Assembly (NCBI RefSeq): GCF_020164785.1
Contig: NZ_JAIUGX010000001.1
Coordinates: forward strand, 124,001-188,000
Length of the DNA: 64,000 nt
Source: Mesorhizobium sp. ES1-1
GTDB taxonomy: Bacteria; Pseudomonadota; Alphaproteobacteria; Rhizobiales; Rhizobiaceae
Direction: 5' to 3'
The position numbers and the translations under genes were made by a program. Within the stretch, counting starts at the first letter, position 1. Every line of letters starts with the position of its first letter. Positions 15,910-24,270 of this stretch are shown one piece after another. The notes under the pieces are model-generated. The model was not told where the DNA came from and ran no database searches. It worked only from the letters and a program-made list of their open reading frames with translations.

Positions 15910-18900
15910 TCACTCCGCGGCCAAGGCGAGTTGCGGGGGCGGCGCGGCGTTGTCCGCTGTCGTTACCTCGGCTTCCGGCTGGCTCCCCCGGCTGCGCGGC
16001 TCGCGGCCGAAGAACAGGGCGTAGCCCGCCGGCAGCACCAGGATGGTGAGCACGGTGGCGACCAGGATGCCGCCCATCATGGCATAGGCGAGCGGCCCCC
16101 AGAACACGGCGCGCGAGATGGGGATCAGCGCCAGCACCGCCGTCATGGCGGTCAGCACGATCGGCCGGAAGCGGCGCACCGCCGAGCCGATGATGGCCTC
16201 CGAACGGTCCATGCCCCTGGCTATGTCCTGGTCGATCTGGTCGACCAGGATGATCGAGTTGCGCATGATGATGCCGAGCAGTGCGATGACGCCGAGAATG
16301 GCGACGAAACCGAACGGCGCGCCGCTGATCAGAAGGGCGGCCGCGGCACCGATGATGCCGAGCGGACCGGTGGCCAGCACCAGCATCGCCTTGCCGAAAT
16401 TCTGCAGTTGGATCATCAGAAGAACGACGATGACAGCCAGCATGACCGGCGCCTTGGCGGCGATCGAAGCCTGGCTTTCGGCAGAATCCTCAGCACCGCC
16501 CTGGATTTCGATCTTGTAGCCGGGCGCCAGACCATCGCGCAGGCCCTGCATGCTCTTGTAGAGCCTGGTGACGACGTCATTGGACTGCACGCCGTCGGGC
16601 AGCGTGGCGCGCACGCTAATGGTCGGCAGGCGGTCGCGCCGCCACTCGATCCCTTGCTCCAGCACCGGCACCACCTTGGCAACTTGCGAAAGAGGCACAA
16701 AGCCGCCGAAATCGGTCGGGATATAGACAGAGTCGACCGAGGAGAGCAGGCTGCGGCTGGCATCGGGCTCGCGGGCGACGATGGACACCGTCTCCTCGCC
16801 GTCGCGGAAGTCGTCGAGCGGCGCGCCGGACATGGTGGCCTGCAGCATCTGGCGGATGCGTTGCGAGGTGACGCCGAGCGCGCGGGCGCGATCCTGGTCG
16901 ATGACCAGCTTCATCGCCGGCACCGGTTCGAGCCAATCGTCATGGACGGCACCGAGCAGCGGATCTTCCCGGAATTTCGCCTTCACCTGATCGGCGAGGC
17001 GTCGCACTTCCTGCCTGTCGGGGCCTATGACGCGCATCTGCACCGGCCAACCGGTCGGCGGTCCGAGGAAGAGGCGGTCGACCTTGGCGCGGATCGAGGG
17101 GAAATCTTGCGCCAGAATGCCACGCAGCTTGACGATCAGCCTTTCGCGGGCCGGTTCGTCATTGGCCATAACCAGCAGCTGGGCGAAGTTCGGATTGCGC
17201 AGTTGCTGGTCGAGCGGCAGGAAGAAGCGCGGCGCGCCTTCGCCGATATAGGTTGCGATGAAGCGCTTGTCGGTGTCGTCCATCATCCTGGCTTCGAGCG
17301 CCTTGGCCTGCGTCTCGACCTCCTTGATGCTGGTGCCTTCCGGCAGCCACAGGTCGACGAGGATCTCGGGTCGCGACGATTGCGGGAAGAAGTTCTGCGG
17401 GATGAACTGGAACGCCCACAGGCTGGTGCCGAAGGTCACCAGCGTCATCACGAGTACGATGATGCGATGCCGCACCGCCCAACCGACGGTGGCGCGCAGC
17501 CGGCGATAGAAGCTCGTGTCGAAAGCGTCGTGATGGCTGCCAGCATGCTTGCGCTGCTTGAGGATCATGTAGCCCAGCCAGGGCGTGAAATAGACCGCCA
17601 CGAACCAGGACACGACCAGGGCGATGCCGACGACGTAGAACAGGGTGCGCACATATTCGCCCGCCGTGGAGGCGGCGAAGCCGACAGGGATGAAGCCGGC
17701 GGTGGTGATCAGGGTGCCGGTCAGCATCGGGAAGGCGGTTGAGGAATAGGCGAAGCTCGCCGCTTCGATTTTGACGAGACCCTCCTCCAGCTTGCGCTCC
17801 ATCATCTCGACGACGATCATCGCGTCGTCGACAAGCAGGCCCAGCGCAATGATCAGCGCGCCGAGCGAAATCCGCTGCAGGTCGATGCCGAGCTCGTACA
17901 TGATGGCGAAGGTTGCCGCCAAAACAAGCGGAATGGCGATGGCGATGACGAGGCCCGAACGCCAGCCGATCGACAGGAAAGAGACGACCAGCACGATCAG
18001 CAGCGCTTCGCCCAGCGCATGCATGAATTCGCTCACTGCATCCCTGACGACCTCCGGCTGGTCGGATATCTGGTCTACCGACACGCCATAGGGCAGCGCC
18101 TCCTCGAAGCGCTTGTAGGTCGCCTCGACATCCTTGCCGACATCGGTGACCTTGAAGCCCTTGGCCATCACGACGCCGAGCTGCACGCTATCATGGCCGT
18201 TGAAGCGGTATTTGCGCTGGAACGGATCTTCCAGTCCCGAAGTCACCGTGGCGATATCGCCCAGCCGGGTGACCTGGCCGCCGGCGCGAAGGCGCAGGTT
18301 CCTGATGTCCTCGACCTTACTGACGTCGCCCTCGACCGAGATGCGCACCGAGTTGGTACCCGTATCGACCGAGCCGGCCGGATCGACAGTGTTCTGTCCC
18401 TTGATGGCGTTCTGCAAATCCACCAGCGTCAGACCGCGTTCGGCCAGCGCCTTGGACGAGACATCGATATAGAGCTTCTCCGGCTGGTCGCCGATTATGA
18501 CGGCTTTCTCGACGCCGGCCGTCGTCAGCAGCATGTCGCGCGCCTGGATGGCGAACTTCTTCAACTCCGGATAGGTGAAGCCGTCGCCGCTGATCGAATG
18601 CAGGGTGATGAACGTGTCGCCGAACTCATCGTTGAAATAGGGGCCAAGCAGGCCTTGCGGCAGCTCGCCCGCGATATCGCCGACCTTCTTGCGCACCTGG
18701 TAGAAGGCGTCATTGACTTCCGCCGCATTAGTGTCGCCCTTGATCTGGACGGTGATGATGGCGCTGCCGGCACGCGTGAAGGAGCGCACGAAGTCTAGAT
18801 GCGGCGTTTCCTGCAGCTTGCGTTCGATCTTGTTGACGACCTGATCTTCCATCTCCTGGATCGAGGAGCCGGGCCAGATCGCCTGGACGACCATGACGCG

Positions 18901-19056
18901 GAAGGTGAAATCGGGATCTTCCTTCTGGCCCATCCGCATCAGGCCGAGCGCGCCCGAAATGATGATCAGGCCAAACAGGAACCGCGCAATGGCGGGGTGG
19001 CCGATGGCCCAGCGCGACAGGTTGAAGGGCCGCTTCTCTTCCGTGGAATTGGTCAT
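15910..19056 (-). CDS. RND efflux pump, inner-membrane permease (second system)
   Basis: A 1048-residue RND transporter. The N-terminal helix WAIGHPAIARFLFGLIIISGALGL and the helix 4 motif LLVDDAMIVVEMMER with D410 and D411 mark the proton pathway. It differs clearly from the pump at 10409: it starts with a longer cytoplasmic tail and has KEDPDFTFRVMVVQAIWPG, typical of the adaptor-linked, often TetR-controlled MexK/CzcA-leaning subgroup. It is the last gene of a TetR, adaptor, pump unit, 226 bases after the adaptor. No outer-membrane factor is present. Substrate unknown. Confidence 0.92.
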   Translation of the reverse strand: MTNSTEEKRPFNLSRWAIGHPAIARFLFGLIIISGALGLMRMGQKEDPDFTFRVMVVQAIWPGSSIQEMEDQVVNKIERKLQETPHLDFVRSFTRAGSAIITVQIKGDTNAAEVNDAFYQVRKKVGDIAGELPQGLLGPYFNDEFGDTFITLHSISGDGFTYPELKKFAIQARDMLLTTAGVEKAVIIGDQPEKLYIDVSSKALAERGLTLVDLQNAIKGQNTVDPAGSVDTGTNSVRISVEGDVSKVEDIRNLRLRAGGQVTRLGDIATVTSGLEDPFQRKYRFNGHDSVQLGVVMAKGFKVTDVGKDVEATYKRFEEALPYGVSVDQISDQPEVVRDAVSEFMHALGEALLIVLVVSFLSIGWRSGLVIAIAIPLVLAATFAIMYELGIDLQRISLGALIIALGLLVDDAMIVVEMMERKLEEGLVKIEAASFAYSSTAFPMLTGTLITTAGFIPVGFAASTAGEYVRTLFYVVGIALVVSWFVAVYFTPWLGYMILKQRKHAGSHHDAFDTSFYRRLRATVGWAVRHRIIVLVMTLVTFGTSLWAFQFIPQNFFPQSSRPEILVDLWLPEGTSIKEVETQAKALEARMMDDTDKRFIATYIGEGAPRFFLPLDQQLRNPNFAQLLVMANDEPARERLIVKLRGILAQDFPSIRAKVDRLFLGPPTGWPVQMRVIGPDRQEVRRLADQVKAKFREDPLLGAVHDDWLEPVPAMKLVIDQDRARALGVTSQRIRQMLQATMSGAPLDDFRDGEETVSIVAREPDASRSLLSSVDSVYIPTDFGGFVPLSQVAKVVPVLEQGIEWRRDRLPTISVRATLPDGVQSNDVVTRLYKSMQGLRDGLAPGYKIEIQGGAEDSAESQASIAAKAPVMLAVIVVLLMIQLQNFGKAMLVLATGPLGIIGAAAALLISGAPFGFVAILGVIALLGIIMRNSIILVDQIDQDIARGMDRSEAIIGSAVRRFRPIVLTAMTAVLALIPISRAVFWGPLAYAMMGGILVATVLTILVLPAGYALFFGREPRSRGSQPEAEVTTADNAAPPPQLALAAE

Positions 19057-19251
19057 CGGTGTTCGTCCACTTCGTTTGATCGTCGGCGCGGCGGCAATTT
19101 CGGCGCGTGTATTCCTGGGACTTTATGGTGGCTTCCGGGCGACAAGGCTCACCGAGCGGTGAACGCTTACCGCGATTGGGACGCAAGACTTGACGCGCGG
19201 GGGGTCACATCAAGCGAGCGCCTCGGTTCGAGCTTGTCGCCCGGAAACCAG

Positions 19252-19273
19252 CGGCCGCGGGAACGCGCGGCCG
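19252..19273 (-). promoter_or_regulatory. GC hairpin between adaptor and pump genes
   Basis: CGGCCGCG (19252-19259) pairs with CGCGGCCG (19266-19273) around a 6-base loop, 10 bases after the adaptor stop on the minus strand. The 226-base gap 19057-19282 otherwise shows no gene. The hairpin could reduce read-through into the pump gene or protect the adaptor message. Confidence 0.4.
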
Positions 19274-19282
19274 GTTCAGTTG

Positions 19283-20440
19283 TCATCGCACCTGCTTGGC
19301 GTCGCCGCCGTCGCCGGCCGCCGAAGCCGATTGCAGGACGGTGTCGGCGGCGAGCTTCACCTTGAGATTCTCGGTCATGAACTGCGTGCCGGCCGCAACC
19401 ACGACATCGCCGGGTTTCAATCCTTCCGCCACGCGCACGCCGTCGGCAGCGAACGCGGCGACTTTCACCTTGCGTGCGTGAACTGTGTCCGCGCTACGAT
19501 CTACTGTCCAGACGATCGGTTGGCTGCCTTGCTCGGCCAACGCGCTCAACGGGATCGAAACCTGTTGCCGTTCGTTGGCGGCGGACGCTTCGATGGAGGC
19601 GGTCATGCCGAGCAGCACGCGTGGATCGTCCGGCAGGCTGACGCGGACGGCGAAGGTGCGCGACTGCGGATCTGCGCTGCCGGCGACCTCGCGCACCTTG
19701 CCCTCAAGCGCCAGCGCATCGTCGGACCAGAAGCCTGCCTTGACGACCTTGCCCGGCTTGAATTGTGCGATCTCCATTTCCGGCACCGCGATCAGCACTT
19801 CCTTTTCACCGTCGACCGCGACGGTGACGACCGGCGTGCCCGAGCCGACCACTTGGCCGACATCGGCATTGACTGACGTGACGATGCCGGCCGTGTCGGC
19901 CTTGAGATCGGTATAGCCGACCTGATTTTTCGCCTGGTCAAACGAAGAACGGGCGGAGTCGCGCGTGGCAACCGCCTGGTCATAGGTGAGCGTCGCCTGT
20001 TCGAGCTGCGATTTCGGCGCGAAATTCTTGGCGAAGAGCTGCTCAGCCCGCTTGCGGGCAAGCTCGACGGTCTCCACCTGCCGCTCGGCCGCATCGAGGG
20101 CGGCCTGCGCGCTCTTGACCGACAAATCGTAGTCGGTGGGATCGATGCGGGCGAGCACATCACCGGACCCCACGTGCTGACCGATGTCGACAAGGCGCTC
20201 GGTGATCTTGCCGTTGACCCGGAAAGCCAATGCGCTTTCAGTACGGGCCCGCACCGACCCCGAATAGGAAAGGGTGCGGGTGTCATGAGCCTGGGCGATC
20301 TCGACGACCTTGACCGGACGGATGACGTCCTTGACCTCCGCTTTTTCCTGGCTGCAGCCGGCGAGCCCCAGAGTGACGGCGACAAGCAGCAGCGAACCAG
20401 CCGCCGGTAGCCTGCCGATGATCGAGTTGAACGAAGACAC
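19283..20440 (-). CDS. RND efflux periplasmic adaptor, lipoprotein
   Basis: A 385-residue adaptor with a clear lipoprotein signal: hydrophobic core LLLVAVTLGLAG followed by Cys, the lipobox LAGC near residue 29. The lipoyl and hairpin regions follow (ALAFRVNGKITERLVDIGQHVGSGDVLARID; QAALDAAERQVETVELARKRAEQLFAK), then a beta-barrel. I choose GTG 20440 because GGGAG lies 7 bases upstream and this gives a normal-length signal peptide; in-frame starts at 20488 and 20581 would put 16 to 47 extra residues before it. It follows the TetR gene by 47 bases and precedes the pump. Confidence 0.87.
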   Translation of the reverse strand: MSSFNSIIGRLPAAGSLLLVAVTLGLAGCSQEKAEVKDVIRPVKVVEIAQAHDTRTLSYSGSVRARTESALAFRVNGKITERLVDIGQHVGSGDVLARIDPTDYDLSVKSAQAALDAAERQVETVELARKRAEQLFAKNFAPKSQLEQATLTYDQAVATRDSARSSFDQAKNQVGYTDLKADTAGIVTSVNADVGQVVGSGTPVVTVAVDGEKEVLIAVPEMEIAQFKPGKVVKAGFWSDDALALEGKVREVAGSADPQSRTFAVRVSLPDDPRVLLGMTASIEASAANERQQVSIPLSALAEQGSQPIVWTVDRSADTVHARKVKVAAFAADGVRVAEGLKPGDVVVAAGTQFMTENLKVKLAADTVLQSASAAGDGGDAKQVR

Positions 20441-20487
20441 GCGCGTACTCCCGAGATGGAGATTACTGTTGGCGCCGGAAACCGGCA

Positions 20488-21093
20488 TTATTTCAAGGCT
20501 CTGATGGCATAGTCGATGAGGTCGTCGGGCATCGCCCGGTTCGTCTTGGCGAGGCACTGCGCCACCATCTGCGGATGGCATAGGATGACCGTGGCGGCGC
20601 CGAAACAGCGCGATGCGATCACCGGATCCTGTTGTCTGAACTCGCCGGCTTCGATTCCGTCGCGGATCACTTCGGCCAAGAGGTCGTGAATGCTATCGAC
20701 ATGCTTGTCGATCACGGCCCAGTCGCGTTCGAGCGCAATGATGACCATCTCGTGGACCTTCTGCTCGTCCAGCATCACTTCCAGGGTCATCTTGTACTGC
20801 GCGTGAACGTAGCGCCGGAGCCTCTCCTCGGCGCTGATGGGCAAGTGCGAAATCTCGTAGGCCATCTGGTAACTGGCGCCGAGCATGCGGCCACAGATCG
20901 CCTGATGGATTTCGACCTTGGAGGCGAAAAACCGGTAGATGTTGGCCGGCGACATGCCAAGTTCTCGGGCGATGTCCGCGACATTGGTCTTTCCATAGCC
21001 ATAGTGACGGAAGAGGCGCTCGGCGCAGTCGAGGATGCGCGTCACATTTTCCTGTCGGCTGGCGTCTACGACTAAATTCGAGGCTTCAGACAT
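20488..21093 (-). CDS. TetR-family regulator heading an RND efflux operon
   Basis: A 201-residue TetR-type repressor with the helix-turn-helix KTNVADIARELGMSPANIYRFFASKVEIHQAI at about residues 35-66. It is the first gene of the unit TetR, adaptor, pump, so it must be co-regulated with its targets. Thirteen bases upstream of the start lies a 15-bp perfect inverted repeat (21106-21143) that also overlaps the likely -10 box, which is the expected place for autorepression. Proteins of this subgroup (AcrR/NalC-like) sense pump substrates; the ligand is unknown here. Confidence 0.88.
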   Translation of the reverse strand: MSEASNLVVDASRQENVTRILDCAERLFRHYGYGKTNVADIARELGMSPANIYRFFASKVEIHQAICGRMLGASYQMAYEISHLPISAEERLRRYVHAQYKMTLEVMLDEQKVHEMVIIALERDWAVIDKHVDSIHDLLAEVIRDGIEAGEFRQQDPVIASRCFGAATVILCHPQMVAQCLAKTNRAMPDDLIDYAIRALK

Positions 21094-21105
21094 TGACCCT
21101 GTTGC

Positions 21106-21164
21106 TTTACGAGTGACGAATTTCGAATTTCGTCACTCGTAAATCGCACGACAGCAGATGTCAA
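21106..21164 (-). promoter_or_regulatory. Promoter and perfect 15-bp inverted-repeat operator of the tetR-adaptor-pump operon
   Basis: TTTACGAGTGACGAA (21106-21120) and TTCGTCACTCGTAAA (21129-21143) are exact inverted repeats around the 8-base spacer TTTCGAAT. On the minus strand TTGACA (21164-21159), 17 bases, TACGAG (21141-21136) makes a promoter whose -10 lies inside the repeat. A bound TetR dimer or pair of dimers would shut it off. The rest of the 251-base gap (to 21344) shows nothing else clear. Confidence 0.75.
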
Positions 21165-21344
21165 TGCGGATTCGTCGTACGCGTATAATTGGTGACAGAT
21201 GGTGACAGGAGACAGTACGAGACAGTCCCTAGAGGATCGGGCGCGGCGATCGCAGCCGGCCCAAGCAATTGCCATCACAGGGCCAATGAGGTGCGCAGCG
21301 ACCCGTCTGAGAACCTGAAGCGTCGCACCGTAGCATCTCGGCGC

Positions 21345-22985
21345 TTACGTCGCCTTCGCCATCTCCCGCAGCCGGAATTTCTGGATCTTGCCGGTCGAGG
21401 TCTTCGGGATTTCGGTGAAAGTCACCGCTTTCGGCACCTTGAATCGGGCAAGCAGAGCGCGGCAGTGCTCGATAACCTCTGCCTCGGTCGCAATGGCGCC
21501 CGGCTTCAGTTCCACGAAAGCTACGGGCACCTCGCCCCATTTCCCGTCCGGCCGGGCGACCACGCCGCAGGACGCAACCGAAGCGTGTTTGTAGAGCGCT
21601 TCCTCGACTTCGATGGACGAGATGTTCTCGCCGCCCGAGATGATGATGTCCTTTGAACGGTCCTTGAGTTGGATATAGCCGTCCGGATGCATGACGCCGA
21701 GATCGCCGGAATGGAACCATCCGCCGGCAAAGGCTTCGTCGCTCGCCTTGCGATTCTTCAGATAGCCCTTCATGACGATGTTGCCGCGAAACATGACCTC
21801 GCCGATGGTTTCGCCATCCGCCGGCGTCGACCGCATCGTCTCCGGGTCCATCACGGTCAGGCCCTCCAGCGCCGCATAGCGCACGCCCTGGCGCGCCTTC
21901 CTGGCGCTGCGGTCCTGCTTCTTAAGGTCGTCCCAGGACGCATGCCATTCGTTGACGACGGCCGGGCCATAGGTCTCGGTCAGGCCATAGAGATGGGTTA
22001 CCGCAAAGCCGGCTTCGGCCATGCCCGACAGCACGGATTCCGGCGGTGGCGCCGCCGCCGTGTTGAAGGTGACGGTCTGCGGAAAGGCGCGCTTGTCCTC
22101 GGCCCGGGCGTTGATCAGCACGGACATGACCACGGGCGCGCCACACAAATGTGTCACCCCGTGATCGGCGATCGCATCGTAGATCGGCTTCGGCCGTACC
22201 CAGCGCAGGCAGACATGGGTGCCGGCCTGCACGGCGAGCGTCCAGGGAAAGCACCAACCATTGCAGTGGAACATCGGCAGGGTCCACAGATAGGCCGCAT
22301 GCTTGGCCATCCCGGCATGGATTGTGTTGGTGTAGGCCATCAGCGCCGCGCCGCGATGATGATAGACGACGCCCTTGGGATTGCCCGTGGTGCCCGATGT
22401 GTAGTTGAGCGAAATCGCATCCCACTCGTCATCCGGCATCGCCCAAGGAAAATCCTCATCGCCTTCGGCGACAAACGCCTCATAGTCCAGGGTGCCGATC
22501 CGCTCGCCCTTCGGGTAGGGTGCGTCAACGGCGTATTCGGAATCGTCATAGTCGATCACGAGCGGCTTGACCCTTGTCAGATCAAGCGCTTGCCGCATGA
22601 CGTCCGAGAACTCGCGATCGACGATCAGCACCCGGGTCTCGGCATGGTCGAGCTGAAAGGCGATGACAGCGGCATCGAGACGGGTGTTTAGGGAATGCAG
22701 CACGGCCTTGGTCATCGGGATGCCGAAATGCGCTTCCAGCATGGGCGGCGTGTTGGACAGCATGACCGTAATCGTGTCGCCCTTGCCGACGCCGCGCTTC
22801 TGCAAGGCTGAGGCAAGCTTCAATGAGCGCTGCCAAAAGGTGCGATAATCGATGCGCTGCTTGCCGTGGATGATGGCGAGATGATCAGGATAAGTCTTCG
22901 CCGCGCGCTCCAGATAGCTGAGCGGGGTCAGCGGCTGGTGGTTTGCAGCATTCTTGTCGAGATCCTGTTCATAAGGATTGCCCAT
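21345..22985 (-). CDS. AMP-forming acyl-CoA synthetase (medium-chain or DmdB-like)
   Basis: A 546-residue enzyme of the ANL adenylating family that activates a carboxylic acid to its CoA thioester with ATP. The P-loop motif NYTSGTTGNPKGVVYHH is at about residues 185-201, the A5 region HLYGLTETYGP near 325, GWFHSGDLG near 418 and the catalytic lysine in KTSTGKIQKFRLRE near the end. The start ATG 22985 follows GGGGAG at 6 bases; 26 further in-frame codons upstream lack one. Length and motifs fit AlkK/DmdB-type ligases for medium-chain or methylmercaptopropionate-like acids. It stands alone with no beta-oxidation genes adjoining. Confidence 0.87.
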   Translation of the reverse strand: MGNPYEQDLDKNAANHQPLTPLSYLERAAKTYPDHLAIIHGKQRIDYRTFWQRSLKLASALQKRGVGKGDTITVMLSNTPPMLEAHFGIPMTKAVLHSLNTRLDAAVIAFQLDHAETRVLIVDREFSDVMRQALDLTRVKPLVIDYDDSEYAVDAPYPKGERIGTLDYEAFVAEGDEDFPWAMPDDEWDAISLNYTSGTTGNPKGVVYHHRGAALMAYTNTIHAGMAKHAAYLWTLPMFHCNGWCFPWTLAVQAGTHVCLRWVRPKPIYDAIADHGVTHLCGAPVVMSVLINARAEDKRAFPQTVTFNTAAAPPPESVLSGMAEAGFAVTHLYGLTETYGPAVVNEWHASWDDLKKQDRSARKARQGVRYAALEGLTVMDPETMRSTPADGETIGEVMFRGNIVMKGYLKNRKASDEAFAGGWFHSGDLGVMHPDGYIQLKDRSKDIIISGGENISSIEVEEALYKHASVASCGVVARPDGKWGEVPVAFVELKPGAIATEAEVIEHCRALLARFKVPKAVTFTEIPKTSTGKIQKFRLREMAKAT

Positions 22986-23179
22986 GCCGTTCTCCCCGTG
23001 CCCTAAGAACAAGTCTGACAGCCCCGACGGCCCATATGGACCACCGCCGTGATGTCTTTCCAAACCCTTCTAATCGGGCGTCCGGCCTGCGTCACCATCG
23101 GCGGTGCCAAGCCGAAGGGAATTGGCCAAAAAACCATGCGCAATCGACGGTCTGAAGGGAATTGATGACCTTGCTCGGT

Positions 23180-23207
23180 TTGACTTTTGTCGACGGCCGT
23201 GAATAAT
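23180..23207 (+). promoter_or_regulatory. Possible promoter of the sorC-type gene
   Basis: TTGACT (23180-23185), 16 bases, AATAAT (23202-23207), ending 18 bases before ATG 23226, with GAGGAG between. The leader would be very short. No strong operator symmetry is seen in 22986-23225. Confidence 0.35.
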
Positions 23208-23225
23208 GTCAGCCGAGGAGACGGC

Positions 23226-24185
23226 ATGGCGATCCGACCTGCAGAACAGCTGATTCACAAGGCCGCCTGGCTCTATTACGCGCATGGGCTGCGGCAGGAC
23301 CAGGTGGCGAGCCAGCTTAACATTTCCCGCGCCTCGGTGGCGATGTATCTGCGTCGGGCGCGCGAGACCGGCATCGTCAACATATCGACCTCGACGCAGC
23401 TTTTCACCGACGATGTGATGGCGCGCAAGCTGGAGGATGCGCTGAAGCTCGACGCGATCTGGATCGCGTCGGAGAACGACCAGGTCACCGACGCATCGAC
23501 TGAGATCGCTGTCCTGGGCGCGAGTGTATTCCTGGAACTCGTCAAGAAGGGCGACCGCATCGGAGTGGCCTGGGGCCGCACCGTCTACACGATCGCCGAC
23601 ATCATGCCCTATGCCGACCTGCAGGATGTCACCGTGGTTCAGCTCTGCGGCAATCTCGGAGCGCCCTATTTCTACCGGCCCGACCAGTGCACGATGGAGA
23701 TAGCGAGGCGGCTGAATGCCAAAGGTCTCAACTTCTACGCGCCGCTTGTGCTGTCGACCGAAGAATTGGCTCGCGCTCTGCGGGACGAGCCGGTGATCCG
23801 GGAACAATTGTCCAACATCGGCGACTGCGACCTGGCCCTGTACTCGGTTGGCGCCGTCGACGCCGACAGTCATCTCGTCAAGTGCGGGGCGCTGACGCCA
23901 GGGGAAATGGCCGATCTGCGCAAACAGGGCGCCGCTGGAGTGATAGCGGGACAGATCATCGACGCGGACGGATCGATGCTCGATTGCAGCTACAACAGGC
24001 GAGTGATCTCCGCGGATTTGTCTTCGTTGCGCGCCATCACCAAACGCTTGATGGTCGTGCAGGAGGACAGCAAGCTCGAACCGCTACTGGCCGCGATCAA
24101 GGGCGGGCTTTGTACCCATCTGGTGGTGGGCGCGCGCATGGCGCAGCGGCTGCTGGACCATGCGGAAGCAGCGACGGCATCCTGA
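23226..24185 (+). CDS. SorC/DeoR-type sugar-binding transcriptional regulator
   Basis: A 319-residue regulator of the SorC family. The N-terminal helix-turn-helix is AWLYYAHGLRQDQVASQLNISRASVAMYLRRARETG (residues 14-49), followed by a phosphosugar-sensing domain with GVAWGRTVYTIADIM and the C-terminal LVVGARMAQRLLDH. I choose ATG 23226 because GAGGAG lies just upstream; a 13-codon longer frame has no such site. The gene is 85 bases before the aldolase/dehydrogenase fusion on the same strand, which it probably controls. Members such as LsrR and DeoR respond to phosphorylated pentoses, which suits a phosphorylated ribose-like inducer. Confidence 0.85.
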   Translation: MAIRPAEQLIHKAAWLYYAHGLRQDQVASQLNISRASVAMYLRRARETGIVNISTSTQLFTDDVMARKLEDALKLDAIWIASENDQVTDASTEIAVLGASVFLELVKKGDRIGVAWGRTVYTIADIMPYADLQDVTVVQLCGNLGAPYFYRPDQCTMEIARRLNAKGLNFYAPLVLSTEELARALRDEPVIREQLSNIGDCDLALYSVGAVDADSHLVKCGALTPGEMADLRKQGAAGVIAGQIIDADGSMLDCSYNRRVISADLSSLRAITKRLMVVQEDSKLEPLLAAIKGGLCTHLVVGARMAQRLLDHAEAATAS

Positions 24186-24270
24186 ATAACAACCATTTGC
24201 CGGCGCTTGTCATCACGGCGTCGCGGCATTCCTGTTCACGAAAAACGACAGCAAACCGGACGAAACCAAC

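Noticed and set aside
15931..17742. 603-codon plus-strand frame opposite the second RND pump
   Set aside because: Composition is charged and repetitive (RRQHQDGEHGG type), fully inside a well-supported pump gene, with no ribosome-binding site.
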